A stretch of DNA of 64,000 nt from the NCBI RefSeq assembly GCF_009811755.1, contig NZ_BLIV01000006.1:248001-312000 (forward strand), written 5' to 3'. The translations under genes were made by a program, and so were the position numbers. Below are positions 36,878 through 45,941 of this stretch, in pieces (positions within the stretch are counted from its first letter, which is position 1; every line of letters starts with the position of its first letter). Under the pieces are notes generated by a model that saw only the letters and a program-made list of their open reading frames with translations, was not told the DNA's origin and did no database searches. The DNA comes from Roseobacter cerasinus. Lineage in GTDB: Bacteria; Pseudomonadota; Alphaproteobacteria; Rhodobacterales; Rhodobacteraceae.

Positions 36878-37903
36878 CTATTCCGTGATCGACGCTCCGG
36901 CCGGGACGTCGATGGTCACAAAGCTGCCCGCCGCCCCCCGTCCGAGCTGCAACGTACCTTCGAGCCCTTCGATCAGACCGTTCACAATGCGCCCGCCCAC
37001 GGTTGAGGGGTTTGGCCAGGACATTGTCGCAGGAATGCCAACTCCGTCATCCGAAACGGTCAACCGCAGCCCGCCTGCGCTCAGCTGTGACATGCGCACT
37101 TCCACCAGCCCTGTATCGATGCGCTCAAAGGCGTGAATGAAAGCGTTGGTGAGGATTTCTGATACCACAAGGCCGACGCGAGACGCGGTTTCGATGGGCA
37201 CATCCAAGGGATCGATTTGCACGTTCATCCGAATGCCGGAGCGGCCATAGACATGCCCAATCGCGCAGCACAGCCGTGACAGGTAGCTGCCCATCTGGAT
37301 GTGATCGCGGTTGGACTGATGGTCGGACAGCTTCATTTCTTCATAGAGCAGCTGCAGGGTTTCGATCCGGCGGCTGAGTGCGGCGTATTCTTCGGGCACC
37401 GATGTGAGGTTCGATTGTTGCCGGATCATGCTGATGATCATCGACATGTCGGTTTCCACCCGATCCTGGATTTCGGTCAGCTGCGCGTTGATCTGCTCGG
37501 GCGCGCGGCCGCGTTCTTCCTGGCGCAGTTCCTTTTGCACACCGACAAAGTATTGCACCTCACCGTCCTCATCGCAGATCGGAGCGATCACAAGGCGGTT
37601 GAGAAACGGCTCGCCGTTGGCGCGGTAGTTCAAGATATCGGTGCTGATCGATTCCCGTGCTTCGATCCCGCGTCGGATCAGATCGACCGCGGCCTTGTCT
37701 GTCTCCTCACCCTGCAAAAAGCGGCAGTTGCGCCCGATGGCCGCGCTGCGGGCATAGCCGGTCTGGCGGGTAAACGCATGATTTACATAGACAATCGGAT
37801 TGTCTTTCAAGTGCGGATTGGTCACCACCATGGACACCTGTGTGCGTCCAAAACCGTCAAATGACGTGTCTTCAATCAGGCCCTTTTGTATCGTGTCTGC
37901 CAT
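36878..37903 (-). CDS. LOV-domain photoreceptor with histidine-kinase-like module lacking the phosphoacceptor histidine
   Basis: A 341-residue soluble protein. Residues about 15-125 form a LOV domain with the photo-reactive cysteine in GRNCRFLQG (C60), the flavin contacts N92 and N102, and Q123 in FVGVQ. Residues about 140-195 correspond to the HisKA_2/HWE dimer helix, but where the family has HHRVKNN the sequence reads QDRVETD (146-152), so no histidine is present at the phosphorylation site. The HATPase domain follows with N box SEILTNAFIHAF (N253), G1 box SDDGVGI (284-290) and GAAGSFVTI. It could bind ATP but not autophosphorylate in the usual way. It is monocistronic; the 3' end meets the transglycosylase. 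Confidence 0.88.
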   Translation of the reverse strand: MADTIQKGLIEDTSFDGFGRTQVSMVVTNPHLKDNPIVYVNHAFTRQTGYARSAAIGRNCRFLQGEETDKAAVDLIRRGIEARESISTDILNYRANGEPFLNRLVIAPICDEDGEVQYFVGVQKELRQEERGRAPEQINAQLTEIQDRVETDMSMIISMIRQQSNLTSVPEEYAALSRRIETLQLLYEEMKLSDHQSNRDHIQMGSYLSRLCCAIGHVYGRSGIRMNVQIDPLDVPIETASRVGLVVSEILTNAFIHAFERIDTGLVEVRMSQLSAGGLRLTVSDDGVGIPATMSWPNPSTVGGRIVNGLIEGLEGTLQLGRGAAGSFVTIDVPAGASITE

Positions 37904-37955
37904 AGCGCTCCCTCACGCCACTTGCGGTTGCATCCGGTCGCGGCCGGATCGTCCA

Positions 37956-38078
37956 TTATTCGATGCGTTTTTCATGTGTGCATGGGATGATGCGGCGCCT
38001 GTAGCTTCCTGGCAGGTCGATCAGATGCGGGTCCAGCGCTTCCAAAGGCAGTGTCTCCTCCACCTCCGCGACGGACAT
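37956..38078 (-). CDS. Possible 40-residue protein upstream of the LOV gene
   Basis: A short minus-strand frame starting MSVAEVEETLPLEALDPHLI and ending in a basic TCHEKRIE-like tail (IPCTHEKRIE). Its acidic, leucine-patterned sequence looks more protein-like than the longer overlapping frame at 37972-38190. No clear ribosome-binding site precedes the ATG. It has no recognised family; a small partner of the LOV protein is only a possibility. Confidence 0.3.
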   Translation of the reverse strand: MSVAEVEETLPLEALDPHLIDLPGSYRRRIIPCTHEKRIE

Positions 38079-38232
38079 TTGCCAGCGCCGAGGGCGCTGT
38101 GTCGTGGATTTTGGTCATATTGCCCCCCTTGTCCGGCTGGCACACCGAACATTCACGCACGTCATGAGAGCAATCAAAAGATCGTCCCAATCATCGCACG
38201 AGTATAGTGCCAGTTCGATTTTGGTCAAACCG

Positions 38233-38270
38233 CTTTGGTCTGCGACCAAAGTCTTTGCACCATGGTGCAA
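38233..38270. repeat. Two adjacent palindromes downstream of topA
   Basis: CTTTGGTC and GACCAAAG pair around a three-base loop (38233-38251). Immediately beside it lies the perfect 16-base palindrome TTGCACCATGGTGCAA (38255-38270). No T-run follows in the topA direction. The first may stabilise the topA mRNA end; the second looks like a binding site for a dimeric regulator. Confidence 0.65.
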
Positions 38271-38282
38271 CCTAACGTAACG

Positions 38283-40847
38283 TCACGCTTTCTTTGCCGC
38301 GGCCTTTTTCTTGGTCGGAGCCTTGCGCCGACCCTTACCTTTTTGAGCGGCCTTCTCTTCGATCAGAAGGGTCGCCGCTTCCAGCGTGACATCATCAGGC
38401 TCTGTGCCTTTCGGCAAGGTGGCATTGATCTTGTCCCATTTCACGTAGGGCCCGTATTTGCCCTCCATGATGGCGATGGGGCCGCCTTGATCCGGGTGTT
38501 CCCCCAACTCCCGCAGGGTCTTGGCGGGCGCGCCGCGCCCACCGCGGCTGGCGACCTTTTCGGCCAGCAACTGCACCGCGCGGTTCATGCCCACGGTCCA
38601 GACCTCATCGATGCTTTCCAGATTGGCATTGGTCCCGCCGCGCTCGGAGGTGGAGGCCGCATGTTTTAGGTAAGGCCCGTACCGCCCGATGTTGGACCAG
38701 ACCATGATGCCGTCTTCCGGGTGCGGGCCGATCTCGCGCGGGAGCGACAGCAGCATCAGCGCCTGTTCCAGGTCCACGTTCTCCGGCGGCCAATCCTTGG
38801 GGATCGACTGGCGCGGCGGCTTCTTGTTCTCCTCGGTGACCTCGCCGCGCTGAACGTAAGGGCCAAAACGACCCTTGAAGGCGTAGATCTTATCGCCCGC
38901 GTCCTCGCCCAGCAGCTTGCCTTCGGGCGGGATGCCGCTGTCGTCTTCTTCACCCGGGGGACCAAAGGCCCGGGTGTAGCGGCATTCGGGGTAGTTCGAG
39001 CAACCGATGAAGGCGCCGCCCGAACGGGCCGTCCGCATCGACAGCCGCCCGGCGCCGCAGTTGGGACAGAGCCGCGGGTCGGTCCCGTCTTCATTGGGTG
39101 GGAAGAGGTGCGGCTCCAGCACTTCGTTGATCTTCTCCAGCACTTCGGTGATGCGCAGATCGGCCGTCTCAGCAATGGCGGCGGAAAAATCGCGCCAGAA
39201 GCGGCGGAGCACCTCTTTGTATTCGGCATCCCCCGCGCTCACGTCGTCGAGCTCGTTTTCTAGGTCTGCGGTGAAGCCATAGCCCACGTATTTGCGGAAG
39301 TAATTCTCCAGAAACGCCGTGACGAGGCGGCCCTTGTCCTCTGGGATCAGCCGGTTTTTGTCTTTGCGGACATACTCGCGATCCTGAATCGTGGTCACGA
39401 TGGAGGCATAGGTGGAGGGGCGCCCGATGCCAAGCTCTTCCATCTTCTTGACCAGCGTCGCCTCCGTATAGCGGGGCGGGGGCTGGGTGAAATGCTGTTC
39501 AGGGGTCACGGCGCGCTTGTCCATCTTGTCGCCCTGGTCGATCTGGGGCAGGCGCTTGTCGTCCTCATCCACCACATCATCGCGGCCTTCTTCATAGACC
39601 CGCAGGAACCCGTCAAAGAGCACCACCTGGCCAGTGGCGCGCAATTGAACCTGGCCATCGGCGCTGCCCACATCGACGGTGGTGCGCTCCATGCGCGCGG
39701 CTTCCATCTGGCAGGCGAGCGTGCGCTTCCAGATCAGATCATAGAGTTTGCGCTGATCGGCGTCGGAGGTTTTCAGGTCCTCCGCCTTGGTCATCATGTC
39801 GGTGGGGCGCACACATTCATGCGCCTCTTGCGCGTTCTTGGCCTTGTTCTTGTAGATGCGTGGGCTGCCGGGCACGTATTCCTTGCCGTAGAGCGTCTCA
39901 ATCGCGTCGCGCGCGGCCTGCACCGCCTCGGGCGCCATGTCGATGCCGTCGGTCCGCATGTAGGTGATATAGCCCGCCTCATAGAGCCGCTGGGCCGTGG
40001 ACATGGTTTGGCGCGCGCCCATGCCGAACTTGCGGCTGGCTTCTTGTTGCAGCGTCGAGGTCATGAAGGGGGCCGAGGGTTTGCGGTTGGCGGGTTTTGC
40101 CTCGACCGACTGCACGGTCAGATCGCGGCTAGTAATGGCCTGCACCGCCATTTCGGCCTGCGTCTGGTTCTCGATGTCGAATTTGTCGAGCTTCTTGCCA
40201 GCCAGCACCGTGAGCCGCGCCTCGAACTCCTGCCCGCGCGGCGTGGCGAGCAGGGCTTTTACCGACCAGTATTCGCGGTTGCGGAACGCCTCGATCTCCA
40301 TTTCGCGCTCGACGATGAGGCGCAGGGTGACCGATTGCACGCGGCCTGCGGATTTCGCCCCCGGCAGCTTGCGCCAGAGGACGGGTGAGAGGTTGAAGCC
40401 CACCAGATAGTCGAGCGCACGGCGCGCGAGATAGGCCTCCACCAGCGGCATGTCGACCTGGCGCGGATTCTGCATCGCCTCGGTCACCGCCTTTTTGGTG
40501 ATCTGGTTGAACACGACCCGTGAGACGGGGGTATCCTTCTTGATCGACTTACGCTTGGTCAGCGCCTCCTGCAGGTGCCAGCTGATCGCCTCGCCCTCGC
40601 GGTCGGGGTCGGTGGCGAGGATCAGCGCGTTGTCGTCTTTCAGCGCATCGGCGATGGCTTTGACATGCTTCTTGCTGTCGGAGGCCACCTCCCACAACAT
40701 GTCGAATTCATTCTCGGGATCGACGGAGCCGTCCTTGGGCGGCAGGTCCCGCACATGGCCATAGGAGGCGAGCACCGTATAGTTGTCACCCAAATATGCG
40801 TTAATTGTCTTGGCTTTGGCCGGAGATTCAACAACAACAACTGGCAT
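38283..40847 (-). CDS. topA: DNA topoisomerase I
   Basis: TopA relaxes negative supercoils by single-strand passage. The 854-residue protein has the N-terminal Toprim domain (MPVVVVESPAKAKTI; acidic triad in ATDPDREGEA, 78-87), the catalytic Tyr in YITYMRTDG (Y296 by alignment with E. coli), a C-terminal zinc ribbon with CPNCGAGRLSMR and IGCSNYPECRYT, then three TopA C-terminal repeats (GRFGPYVQRG, GRYGPYLKHA, GKYGPYVKWD) and a Lys/Ala-rich tail. Length is normal for alphaproteobacteria. dprA lies upstream on the same strand, a common pairing. Confidence 0.97.
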   Translation of the reverse strand: MPVVVVESPAKAKTINAYLGDNYTVLASYGHVRDLPPKDGSVDPENEFDMLWEVASDSKKHVKAIADALKDDNALILATDPDREGEAISWHLQEALTKRKSIKKDTPVSRVVFNQITKKAVTEAMQNPRQVDMPLVEAYLARRALDYLVGFNLSPVLWRKLPGAKSAGRVQSVTLRLIVEREMEIEAFRNREYWSVKALLATPRGQEFEARLTVLAGKKLDKFDIENQTQAEMAVQAITSRDLTVQSVEAKPANRKPSAPFMTSTLQQEASRKFGMGARQTMSTAQRLYEAGYITYMRTDGIDMAPEAVQAARDAIETLYGKEYVPGSPRIYKNKAKNAQEAHECVRPTDMMTKAEDLKTSDADQRKLYDLIWKRTLACQMEAARMERTTVDVGSADGQVQLRATGQVVLFDGFLRVYEEGRDDVVDEDDKRLPQIDQGDKMDKRAVTPEQHFTQPPPRYTEATLVKKMEELGIGRPSTYASIVTTIQDREYVRKDKNRLIPEDKGRLVTAFLENYFRKYVGYGFTADLENELDDVSAGDAEYKEVLRRFWRDFSAAIAETADLRITEVLEKINEVLEPHLFPPNEDGTDPRLCPNCGAGRLSMRTARSGGAFIGCSNYPECRYTRAFGPPGEEDDSGIPPEGKLLGEDAGDKIYAFKGRFGPYVQRGEVTEENKKPPRQSIPKDWPPENVDLEQALMLLSLPREIGPHPEDGIMVWSNIGRYGPYLKHAASTSERGGTNANLESIDEVWTVGMNRAVQLLAEKVASRGGRGAPAKTLRELGEHPDQGGPIAIMEGKYGPYVKWDKINATLPKGTEPDDVTLEAATLLIEEKAAQKGKGRRKAPTKKKAAAKKA

Positions 40848-41047
40848 TTACTCGGGCACCTCTGGGTGAATTTTTTCGGTTCTATGATCCAGCGAGATGT
40901 GCTGCGCAACCGGGTTTGTCAATCTGATGCACAAACTGTCAGCAAAAAATCGTGCGCATCGCAGGGTCGGATAAACCGGTTTTTCCGGGCTTTTGCGGCG
41001 CGCGATCCTGCGTGCTGCGGACGGGTGAGCGTGGTATGGCCCCGGCC

Positions 41048-42193
41048 TCAGGCGCGGGAGAGGAGGCCGCCATGGCGACGGGCGATCTTGCCATCCATTT
41101 CCAGGTCGAGAAGGGCGGGCGCGACCTCGGCCGGGGCGACGGCGAGATCCCGGATCAGTTGATCTTCGGCCAGTGGGGCAGGGCTGAGCCGGGCGAGGAT
41201 CTGCCGGTGCAGCGCGGCCACGTCACGCAGGGCGCTGCTTTTTTTTGGCGCAGGCGGCGGTGTTTCCAAAGGCAGCTCGGGCGCGTCACCGCTCAACGGA
41301 GCCAGCGCTTCGACCACATCCGCGGCAGAGCGGATCAGCGTGGCGCCATCCCGGATCAGCTGATTGCAGCCTGCTGCGCGCGCATCAAAGGGGTGGCCGG
41401 GCACGGCCAGCACGTCGCGCCCCTGATCAAGCGCGTCGCGCGCCGTGATCAGGCTGCCAGACTTGGCGGCAGCTTCGACCACCACGGTCGCACGGCTCAA
41501 TCCAGAGATGATTCGATTGCGGCTCGGGAAGTGGCGGGCCATGGGCTGCAGGCCCATCGGTTGCTCGGACAGGCGCAGACCTGTTTCAGCAATATCCTGT
41601 GCCAGCTGGGTATTTTCGGCCGGGTAAATCACGTCGACGCCGCCTGCCTGCACGGCGATTGTGCCAGTGGGTAGGGCTGCCAGATGGGCCGCTGTGTCGA
41701 TACCACGAGCGAGACCGGAGACCACAACATAACCTTCGCCACCCAGATCCTGCGCCAGGGCGCGTGCCATGCGCGTGCCGAGCGAGGATGCATTGCGCGC
41801 GCCGACTAGAGAGATCATCGGGCGTTGCAGCAATTCCGGGTCGCCGAGGCACCACAGGAAGGGCGGCGCGTCTTCAACATCGTCCAACATGGTCGGATAG
41901 GCGGGTGTGCCTTGCATGATGAGGCGCGCACCAGCCGCATGCGCGCGGCGCAGCTCTGCTTTGACAACCTCTTCGGGACAAACTTCATATCCTTTGACGC
42001 CGGCGGCACGCGCCACCTCAGGCAGCGCGGCCAACGCATTCTGCGCCGTGCCGTGTTCAGTCAGCAGTCGTTTGTACGTCGTTAAGCCAACCCGGCGGGA
42101 TCGTAAAAGACGGAGACGGGAGAACTGTTCGTCTTCCGAGGTGGGTGGGAGTGGGGGGTGAGTGGAAGAAGGATTGTGGTCCTTTTCAGTCAT
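41048..42193 (-). CDS. dprA: DNA-processing protein DprA
   Basis: DprA binds incoming single-stranded DNA and loads RecA during natural transformation; homologues are present in many non-competent species. The 381-residue protein has an N-terminal SAM-like part (about 25-90), the Rossmann-like core with SLVGARNASSLGTRMA (about 130-145), VVSGLARGIDTAAH, and FPSRNRIISGLS, and a C-terminal winged-helix domain (about 310-381). It is followed by topA after 200 bases with no other gene between. Confidence 0.93.
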   Translation of the reverse strand: MTEKDHNPSSTHPPLPPTSEDEQFSRLRLLRSRRVGLTTYKRLLTEHGTAQNALAALPEVARAAGVKGYEVCPEEVVKAELRRAHAAGARLIMQGTPAYPTMLDDVEDAPPFLWCLGDPELLQRPMISLVGARNASSLGTRMARALAQDLGGEGYVVVSGLARGIDTAAHLAALPTGTIAVQAGGVDVIYPAENTQLAQDIAETGLRLSEQPMGLQPMARHFPSRNRIISGLSRATVVVEAAAKSGSLITARDALDQGRDVLAVPGHPFDARAAGCNQLIRDGATLIRSAADVVEALAPLSGDAPELPLETPPPAPKKSSALRDVAALHRQILARLSPAPLAEDQLIRDLAVAPAEVAPALLDLEMDGKIARRHGGLLSRA

Positions 42194-42297
42194 CCGTGTC
42201 TCCGTCCTTTACAGGAATCAGATTTAAGCTGAGTTGGTTAACAAGACATGAATATCGACAGTTTCTTGGTCTCGCTATTTCTGGGGAGGCGTGGTGA

Positions 42298-43719
42298 TCA
42301 GGAGGCCGATCCCCCCACCGTCAGACCTCCGATCATGAGCGTGGGCTGGCCCACGCCCACGGGCACCCACTGGCCAGCTTTGCCGCAATTGCCCATGCCC
42401 GGATCCAGTGCCATATCGTTGCCTATGGCCCGGATCTGCTTGAGCGCTGTGGCCCCGTCGCCAATCAGTGTGGCGCCTTTCACCGGCGCGCCGACCTTGC
42501 CGTTCTCAACCCTGTAGGCCTCGGTGCAGGAGAACACGAACTTGCCGTTGGTGATATCGACCTGGCCGCCGCCGAAGCCGACCGCATAGATCCCATCCTT
42601 CAGGTCAGCCACGATGTCGTCCGGGGCGCTGTCGCCGCCCAGCATATAGGTGTTGGTCATGCGCGGCATCGGTGCATGCGCATAGCTTTCGCGCCGCCCG
42701 TTGCCCGTGGGTGCTACACCCATCAGCCGTGCATTCTGCCGGTCCTGCATGTAACCCACAAGGATGCCATCCTCGATCAACACATTTTTGCCTGAGGGTG
42801 TGCCCTCGTCATCGATGGTGATGGAGCCGCGCCGATCCGGGATTGTTCCGTCATCAAGCACGGTCACGCCCTTGCTGGCGATCCGCTGACCCATCAGGCC
42901 CGCGAAAGCCGATGAGCCCTTGCGGTTGAAGTCCCCTTCCAGCCCGTGGCCGATGGCTTCATGCAACAGGATGCCGGGCCAGCCCGGGCCAAGCACCACA
43001 TCCATCACACCCGCAGGCGCGGGCACGGCATCTAGGTTCACCGTCGCGATGCGCAGCGCTTCGCGAATCTTTGATTGCCAGTCTGCGGGGTCGAGCATCC
43101 CGTCCAGTCCCACACGCCCGCCGCCGCCAACCCCGCCGGATTCGCGACGACCGTCTTTCTCGACAATCACCGACACATTCACCCGTGTCATCGGGCGCAC
43201 GTCACGCACCGACTGGCCATCGGGTCGCAGAATCTCAACCTCCTGCAGGCTGGCGGCGATTGTTGCCGAAACCTGAACCACCCGCGTATCCAGATCGCGG
43301 GCGTAGGCATCCATCGCCCGCAGGGTTTCGACCTTCACCGGGAAGGGCGCACCGGCGATGGGGTCATCGTCGGTGTAAAGGCGCGTATTGGTCGCCTGGG
43401 GCGCATCTGCCAGCGTGCCGCCCCCATCCCCGACAGCAAGCCGCGCGGTCTCGGACGCGCGGCTCAACGCAGCCTCTGATATCTCGGTGGAATGCGCGTA
43501 GCCTGCCACTTCGCCGCAGACAGCCCGCAGGCCAAATCCCTCGGAGGCGTCGTAGCTTGCGGTCTTGAGCCGCCCGTCGTCGAAGACCAGCGCCTCTGAC
43601 CGGCGGCGCTCAAGAAACAGCTCGCCGTCATCGGCCCCTGCCGTTGCCGACCGCAGGATGCGCAGTGCGGCGTCCTGGTCCAGCGTGTCTCGAAAAGGCC
43701 GAAAGGCGGCATCAGACAT
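42298..43719 (-). CDS. tldD: Metalloprotease TldD
   Basis: TldD, with TldE/PmbA, forms a zinc protease that degrades unfolded and leader peptides (for example of microcin B17). The 473-residue product has the metal motif HEAIGHGLE (about 254-262, HExxxH) and the N-terminal ELFLERRRSEALVFDDGRLK region. Length fits TldD. The partner pmbA is not in the window. It diverges from the ctaC cluster. Confidence 0.95.
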   Translation of the reverse strand: MSDAAFRPFRDTLDQDAALRILRSATAGADDGELFLERRRSEALVFDDGRLKTASYDASEGFGLRAVCGEVAGYAHSTEISEAALSRASETARLAVGDGGGTLADAPQATNTRLYTDDDPIAGAPFPVKVETLRAMDAYARDLDTRVVQVSATIAASLQEVEILRPDGQSVRDVRPMTRVNVSVIVEKDGRRESGGVGGGGRVGLDGMLDPADWQSKIREALRIATVNLDAVPAPAGVMDVVLGPGWPGILLHEAIGHGLEGDFNRKGSSAFAGLMGQRIASKGVTVLDDGTIPDRRGSITIDDEGTPSGKNVLIEDGILVGYMQDRQNARLMGVAPTGNGRRESYAHAPMPRMTNTYMLGGDSAPDDIVADLKDGIYAVGFGGGQVDITNGKFVFSCTEAYRVENGKVGAPVKGATLIGDGATALKQIRAIGNDMALDPGMGNCGKAGQWVPVGVGQPTLMIGGLTVGGSAS

Positions 43720-43896
43720 CGTGTCGTTCCTCCAGATTGCGGTGAAAAGTGGCGCCAGCGTCTCTATGACGCAAGCTCAACTCTTTATCTCGCGGCAAGA
43801 ATATGCTTGTAAGACGGCGAAAGACAACGGGCGGACGGTGCGCAACCCTTCCTACCCAATATAAAATTACACGTGATCCCAAGATCAGGACGATAC

Positions 43897-44778
43897 ATGA
43901 AACGTTTCTTCACACTCTCAGGTTTGGTGGCCGGTTTCGCCGCGACAGCAGCCCAGGCACAGGAAAACCTCGAAATCATCGGGGCACCCGTGGATGGGAA
44001 AATGGGGTTCCAACCTGCCGCGACCGAACTTGCGCGCGACCTGCAGTGGCTTGATGGTATGATTCTCGTGATCATCACCGTGATCACACTGTTTGTGACC
44101 GGCCTGATTGCCTGGGTGGCGATCCGCTACAACGCCAAGCGCAACCCGGACTCAGCGACATTCACGCACAACACACCGGTGGAAGTGGCCTGGACCGTGG
44201 TTCCGATTGTCATTCTGGTGTTCATCGGGGCGTTTTCGCTGCCGGTGCTGTTCAAGCAACAGGAAATTCCTGAGGCCGATATCACCATCAAAGTGACGGG
44301 TTACCAGTGGTACTGGGACTATGAATATGTGGACGAGGGCTTTGAGTTCTCCAGCTACATGATCGGCGCGCCTGCAACCGGCGGCACCAACCAGAAATCC
44401 CCTGAAGTGATTGCGCAGCTGGAAGAAGCTGGCTTCTCAGAAGCAGAGTTCCTTTTGGCGACAGATACCTCGGTGGTGATTCCCGTTGGCAAGACCATCG
44501 TAATGCAAGTCACAGGCGGTGACGTGATCCATGCCTGGACCATCCCGGCCTTCGGCGTGAAACAGGACGCGGTCCCCGGACGTCTGGCAGAGCTTTGGTT
44601 CGAGGCGGAGCAGGAGGGCATCTACTTCGGTCAGTGTTCAGAGCTTTGCGGTCTGAACCACGCGTACATGCCGATCACAGTCAAAGTGGTCTCCGAAGAG
44701 GCCTACGCAGAATGGCTGGAAGAGGCCCGGGAAGAATATGCCGGTGTCCCCCGGACCCGGGTCATCGCGTCGAACTGA
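43897..44778 (+). CDS. ctaC: Cytochrome c oxidase subunit II
   Basis: The subunit that carries the CuA centre and accepts electrons from cytochrome c. From ATG 43897 (AGGA seven bases upstream) the product is 293 residues with a signal peptide (about 1-21, ending AQAQ), two membrane helices (about 52-76 and 98-119), QWYWDYEY, and the CuA ligands H212 and [12 protein letters not shown] (C247, E249, C251, H255, M258). The in-frame ATG at 43873 is less likely. It starts the cta cluster; subunit I (ctaD) is not in this window. Confidence 0.97.
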   Translation: MKRFFTLSGLVAGFAATAAQAQENLEIIGAPVDGKMGFQPAATELARDLQWLDGMILVIITVITLFVTGLIAWVAIRYNAKRNPDSATFTHNTPVEVAWTVVPIVILVFIGAFSLPVLFKQQEIPEADITIKVTGYQWYWDYEYVDEGFEFSSYMIGAPATGGTNQKSPEVIAQLEEAGFSEAEFLLATDTSVVIPVGKTIVMQVTGGDVIHAWTIPAFGVKQDAVPGRLAELWFEAEQEGIYFGQCSELCGLNHAYMPITVKVVSEEAYAEWLEEAREEYAGVPRTRVIASN

Positions 44779-44834
44779 CAGGTTGGGTGGGCTTTCAGGC
44801 CACCCGCTCCCCTCCAAGCACGCAAGGCGCATAG

Positions 44835-45773
44835 ATGGCGGACGCTAGCTACACACACACACCTCAGGAGTATGACACGCAGTTGGGCGATTATTTCGCC
44901 CTGCTCAAACCGCGTGTGATGTCGCTGGTGGTGTTCACCGCTTTTGTCGGACTGCTTGCAGCACCGGTCGCGGTGAACCCCATCGTCGCGTTCTGCGCGA
45001 TCCTTTTCATCGCGGTCGGCGCTGGTGCGTCCGGCGCGCTGAACATGTGGTGGGACGCCGACATCGACGGCGTGATGCGGCGCACCGCAAAACGCCCAAT
45101 CCCCTCGGGTCGCGTGCCAGCGGGCGAAGCACTGGCGCTGGGTATTGCACTCTCGGGCCTCTCGGTGATGATGCTGGGTCTCGCGGCCAACCTGCTCGCA
45201 GCGGCGCTTCTGGCCTTCACCATCTTCTTTTATGCGGTCATCTACTCGATGTGGCTCAAGCGCTCGACGCCGCAGAACATCGTGATCGGTGGCGCGGCTG
45301 GCGCCTTCCCCCCGGTGATCGGTTGGGTTGTTGCGACAGGCAGCTTCTCCATCGAGGCCTGGCTGATGTTCGCGCTGATCTTCATGTGGACGCCGCCGCA
45401 TTTCTGGGCCTTGGCGCTTTTCATGAAGTCCGACTACAACGATGCCGACGTGCCGATGTTGACCGTGACCCATGGCCGCAGGGCGACGCGCCTGCACATT
45501 CTGGTCTACACAATCCTGCTTGTCGCCCTCGCCATTTGCACCGGGTTCACGGCCATTGGAGGGCCGCTCTACCTGGCCGTGGCGGTTGTGCTGAATACGC
45601 TCTTCCTGAAAGGTGCAATTGACATCTGGCGCCGGGACGAAGCCGTGGCGGAGGCCGATGGCTATACGGTGGAAAAGAAGGTGTTCCGCCTTTCATTGTG
45701 GTATCTTTTTGCCCATTTTGGTGCGATCCTGCTGGAGGCGCTGCTGCGCCCTGTCGGTCTGGGAGGTTGGTAA
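44835..45773 (+). CDS. ctaB: Heme O synthase (protoheme IX farnesyltransferase)
   Basis: CtaB farnesylates heme B to heme O, the first step to heme A of the oxidase. The 312-residue protein is a UbiA-family prenyltransferase with about nine membrane helices and the two Asp-rich sites NMWWDADIDGVMRRT (about 69-83) and DYNDADVPML (about 204-213), and WTPPHFWALAL. It lies 56 bases after ctaC. Confidence 0.96.
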   Translation: MADASYTHTPQEYDTQLGDYFALLKPRVMSLVVFTAFVGLLAAPVAVNPIVAFCAILFIAVGAGASGALNMWWDADIDGVMRRTAKRPIPSGRVPAGEALALGIALSGLSVMMLGLAANLLAAALLAFTIFFYAVIYSMWLKRSTPQNIVIGGAAGAFPPVIGWVVATGSFSIEAWLMFALIFMWTPPHFWALALFMKSDYNDADVPMLTVTHGRRATRLHILVYTILLVALAICTGFTAIGGPLYLAVAVVLNTLFLKGAIDIWRRDEAVAEADGYTVEKKVFRLSLWYLFAHFGAILLEALLRPVGLGGW

Positions 45774-45776
45774 GCC

Positions 45777-45941
45777 ATGACGCTTCGCCCTGAACATGCC
45801 CTTCACACCCGCCGCAGAGGCCGCAATGTCGGCGTTGGCTTGCTGCTGGGTGGATTCGTGGTGCTGGTGCTCGCGCTGACCGTCGCCAAGGTGACAAGCG
45901 GAGATTTCGAACTGCCCAAAGCAGAGGAGCTGTCACAGTAA
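45777..45941 (+). CDS. Small membrane protein between ctaB and ctaG
   Basis: A 54-residue protein (MTLRPEHALHTRRRGRNVGV at its start) with a basic N-terminus, a single membrane helix (about 18-42, VGVGLLLGGFVVLVLALTVA) and a short acidic C-terminus. It starts three bases after ctaB and its stop overlaps the ctaG start (TAATG), so it is translationally coupled to both. From memory, short ORFs at this place occur in Paracoccus and Rhodobacter cta clusters. A role in oxidase assembly is inferred from context only. Confidence 0.75.
   Translation: MTLRPEHALHTRRRGRNVGVGLLLGGFVVLVLALTVAKVTSGDFELPKAEELSQ

Larger units (their letters stand above)
37904..38282. other. Intergenic region between topA and the LOV-protein gene
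   Basis: A 379-base region on the upstream side of the LOV gene and downstream side of topA. It holds a candidate 40-residue ORF and two palindromes (listed separately) and presumably the LOV promoter, which I could not pinpoint. Confidence 0.6.

Noticed and set aside
37972-38190. 72-residue frame upstream of the LOV gene
   Set aside because: Gly/Pro-rich and arginine-rich composition; the alternative 40-residue frame is more protein-like.
38255-38270. NtrC binding site
   Set aside because: The half-sites TGCACC/GGTGCA fit, but the spacing is three bases shorter than the NtrC consensus.
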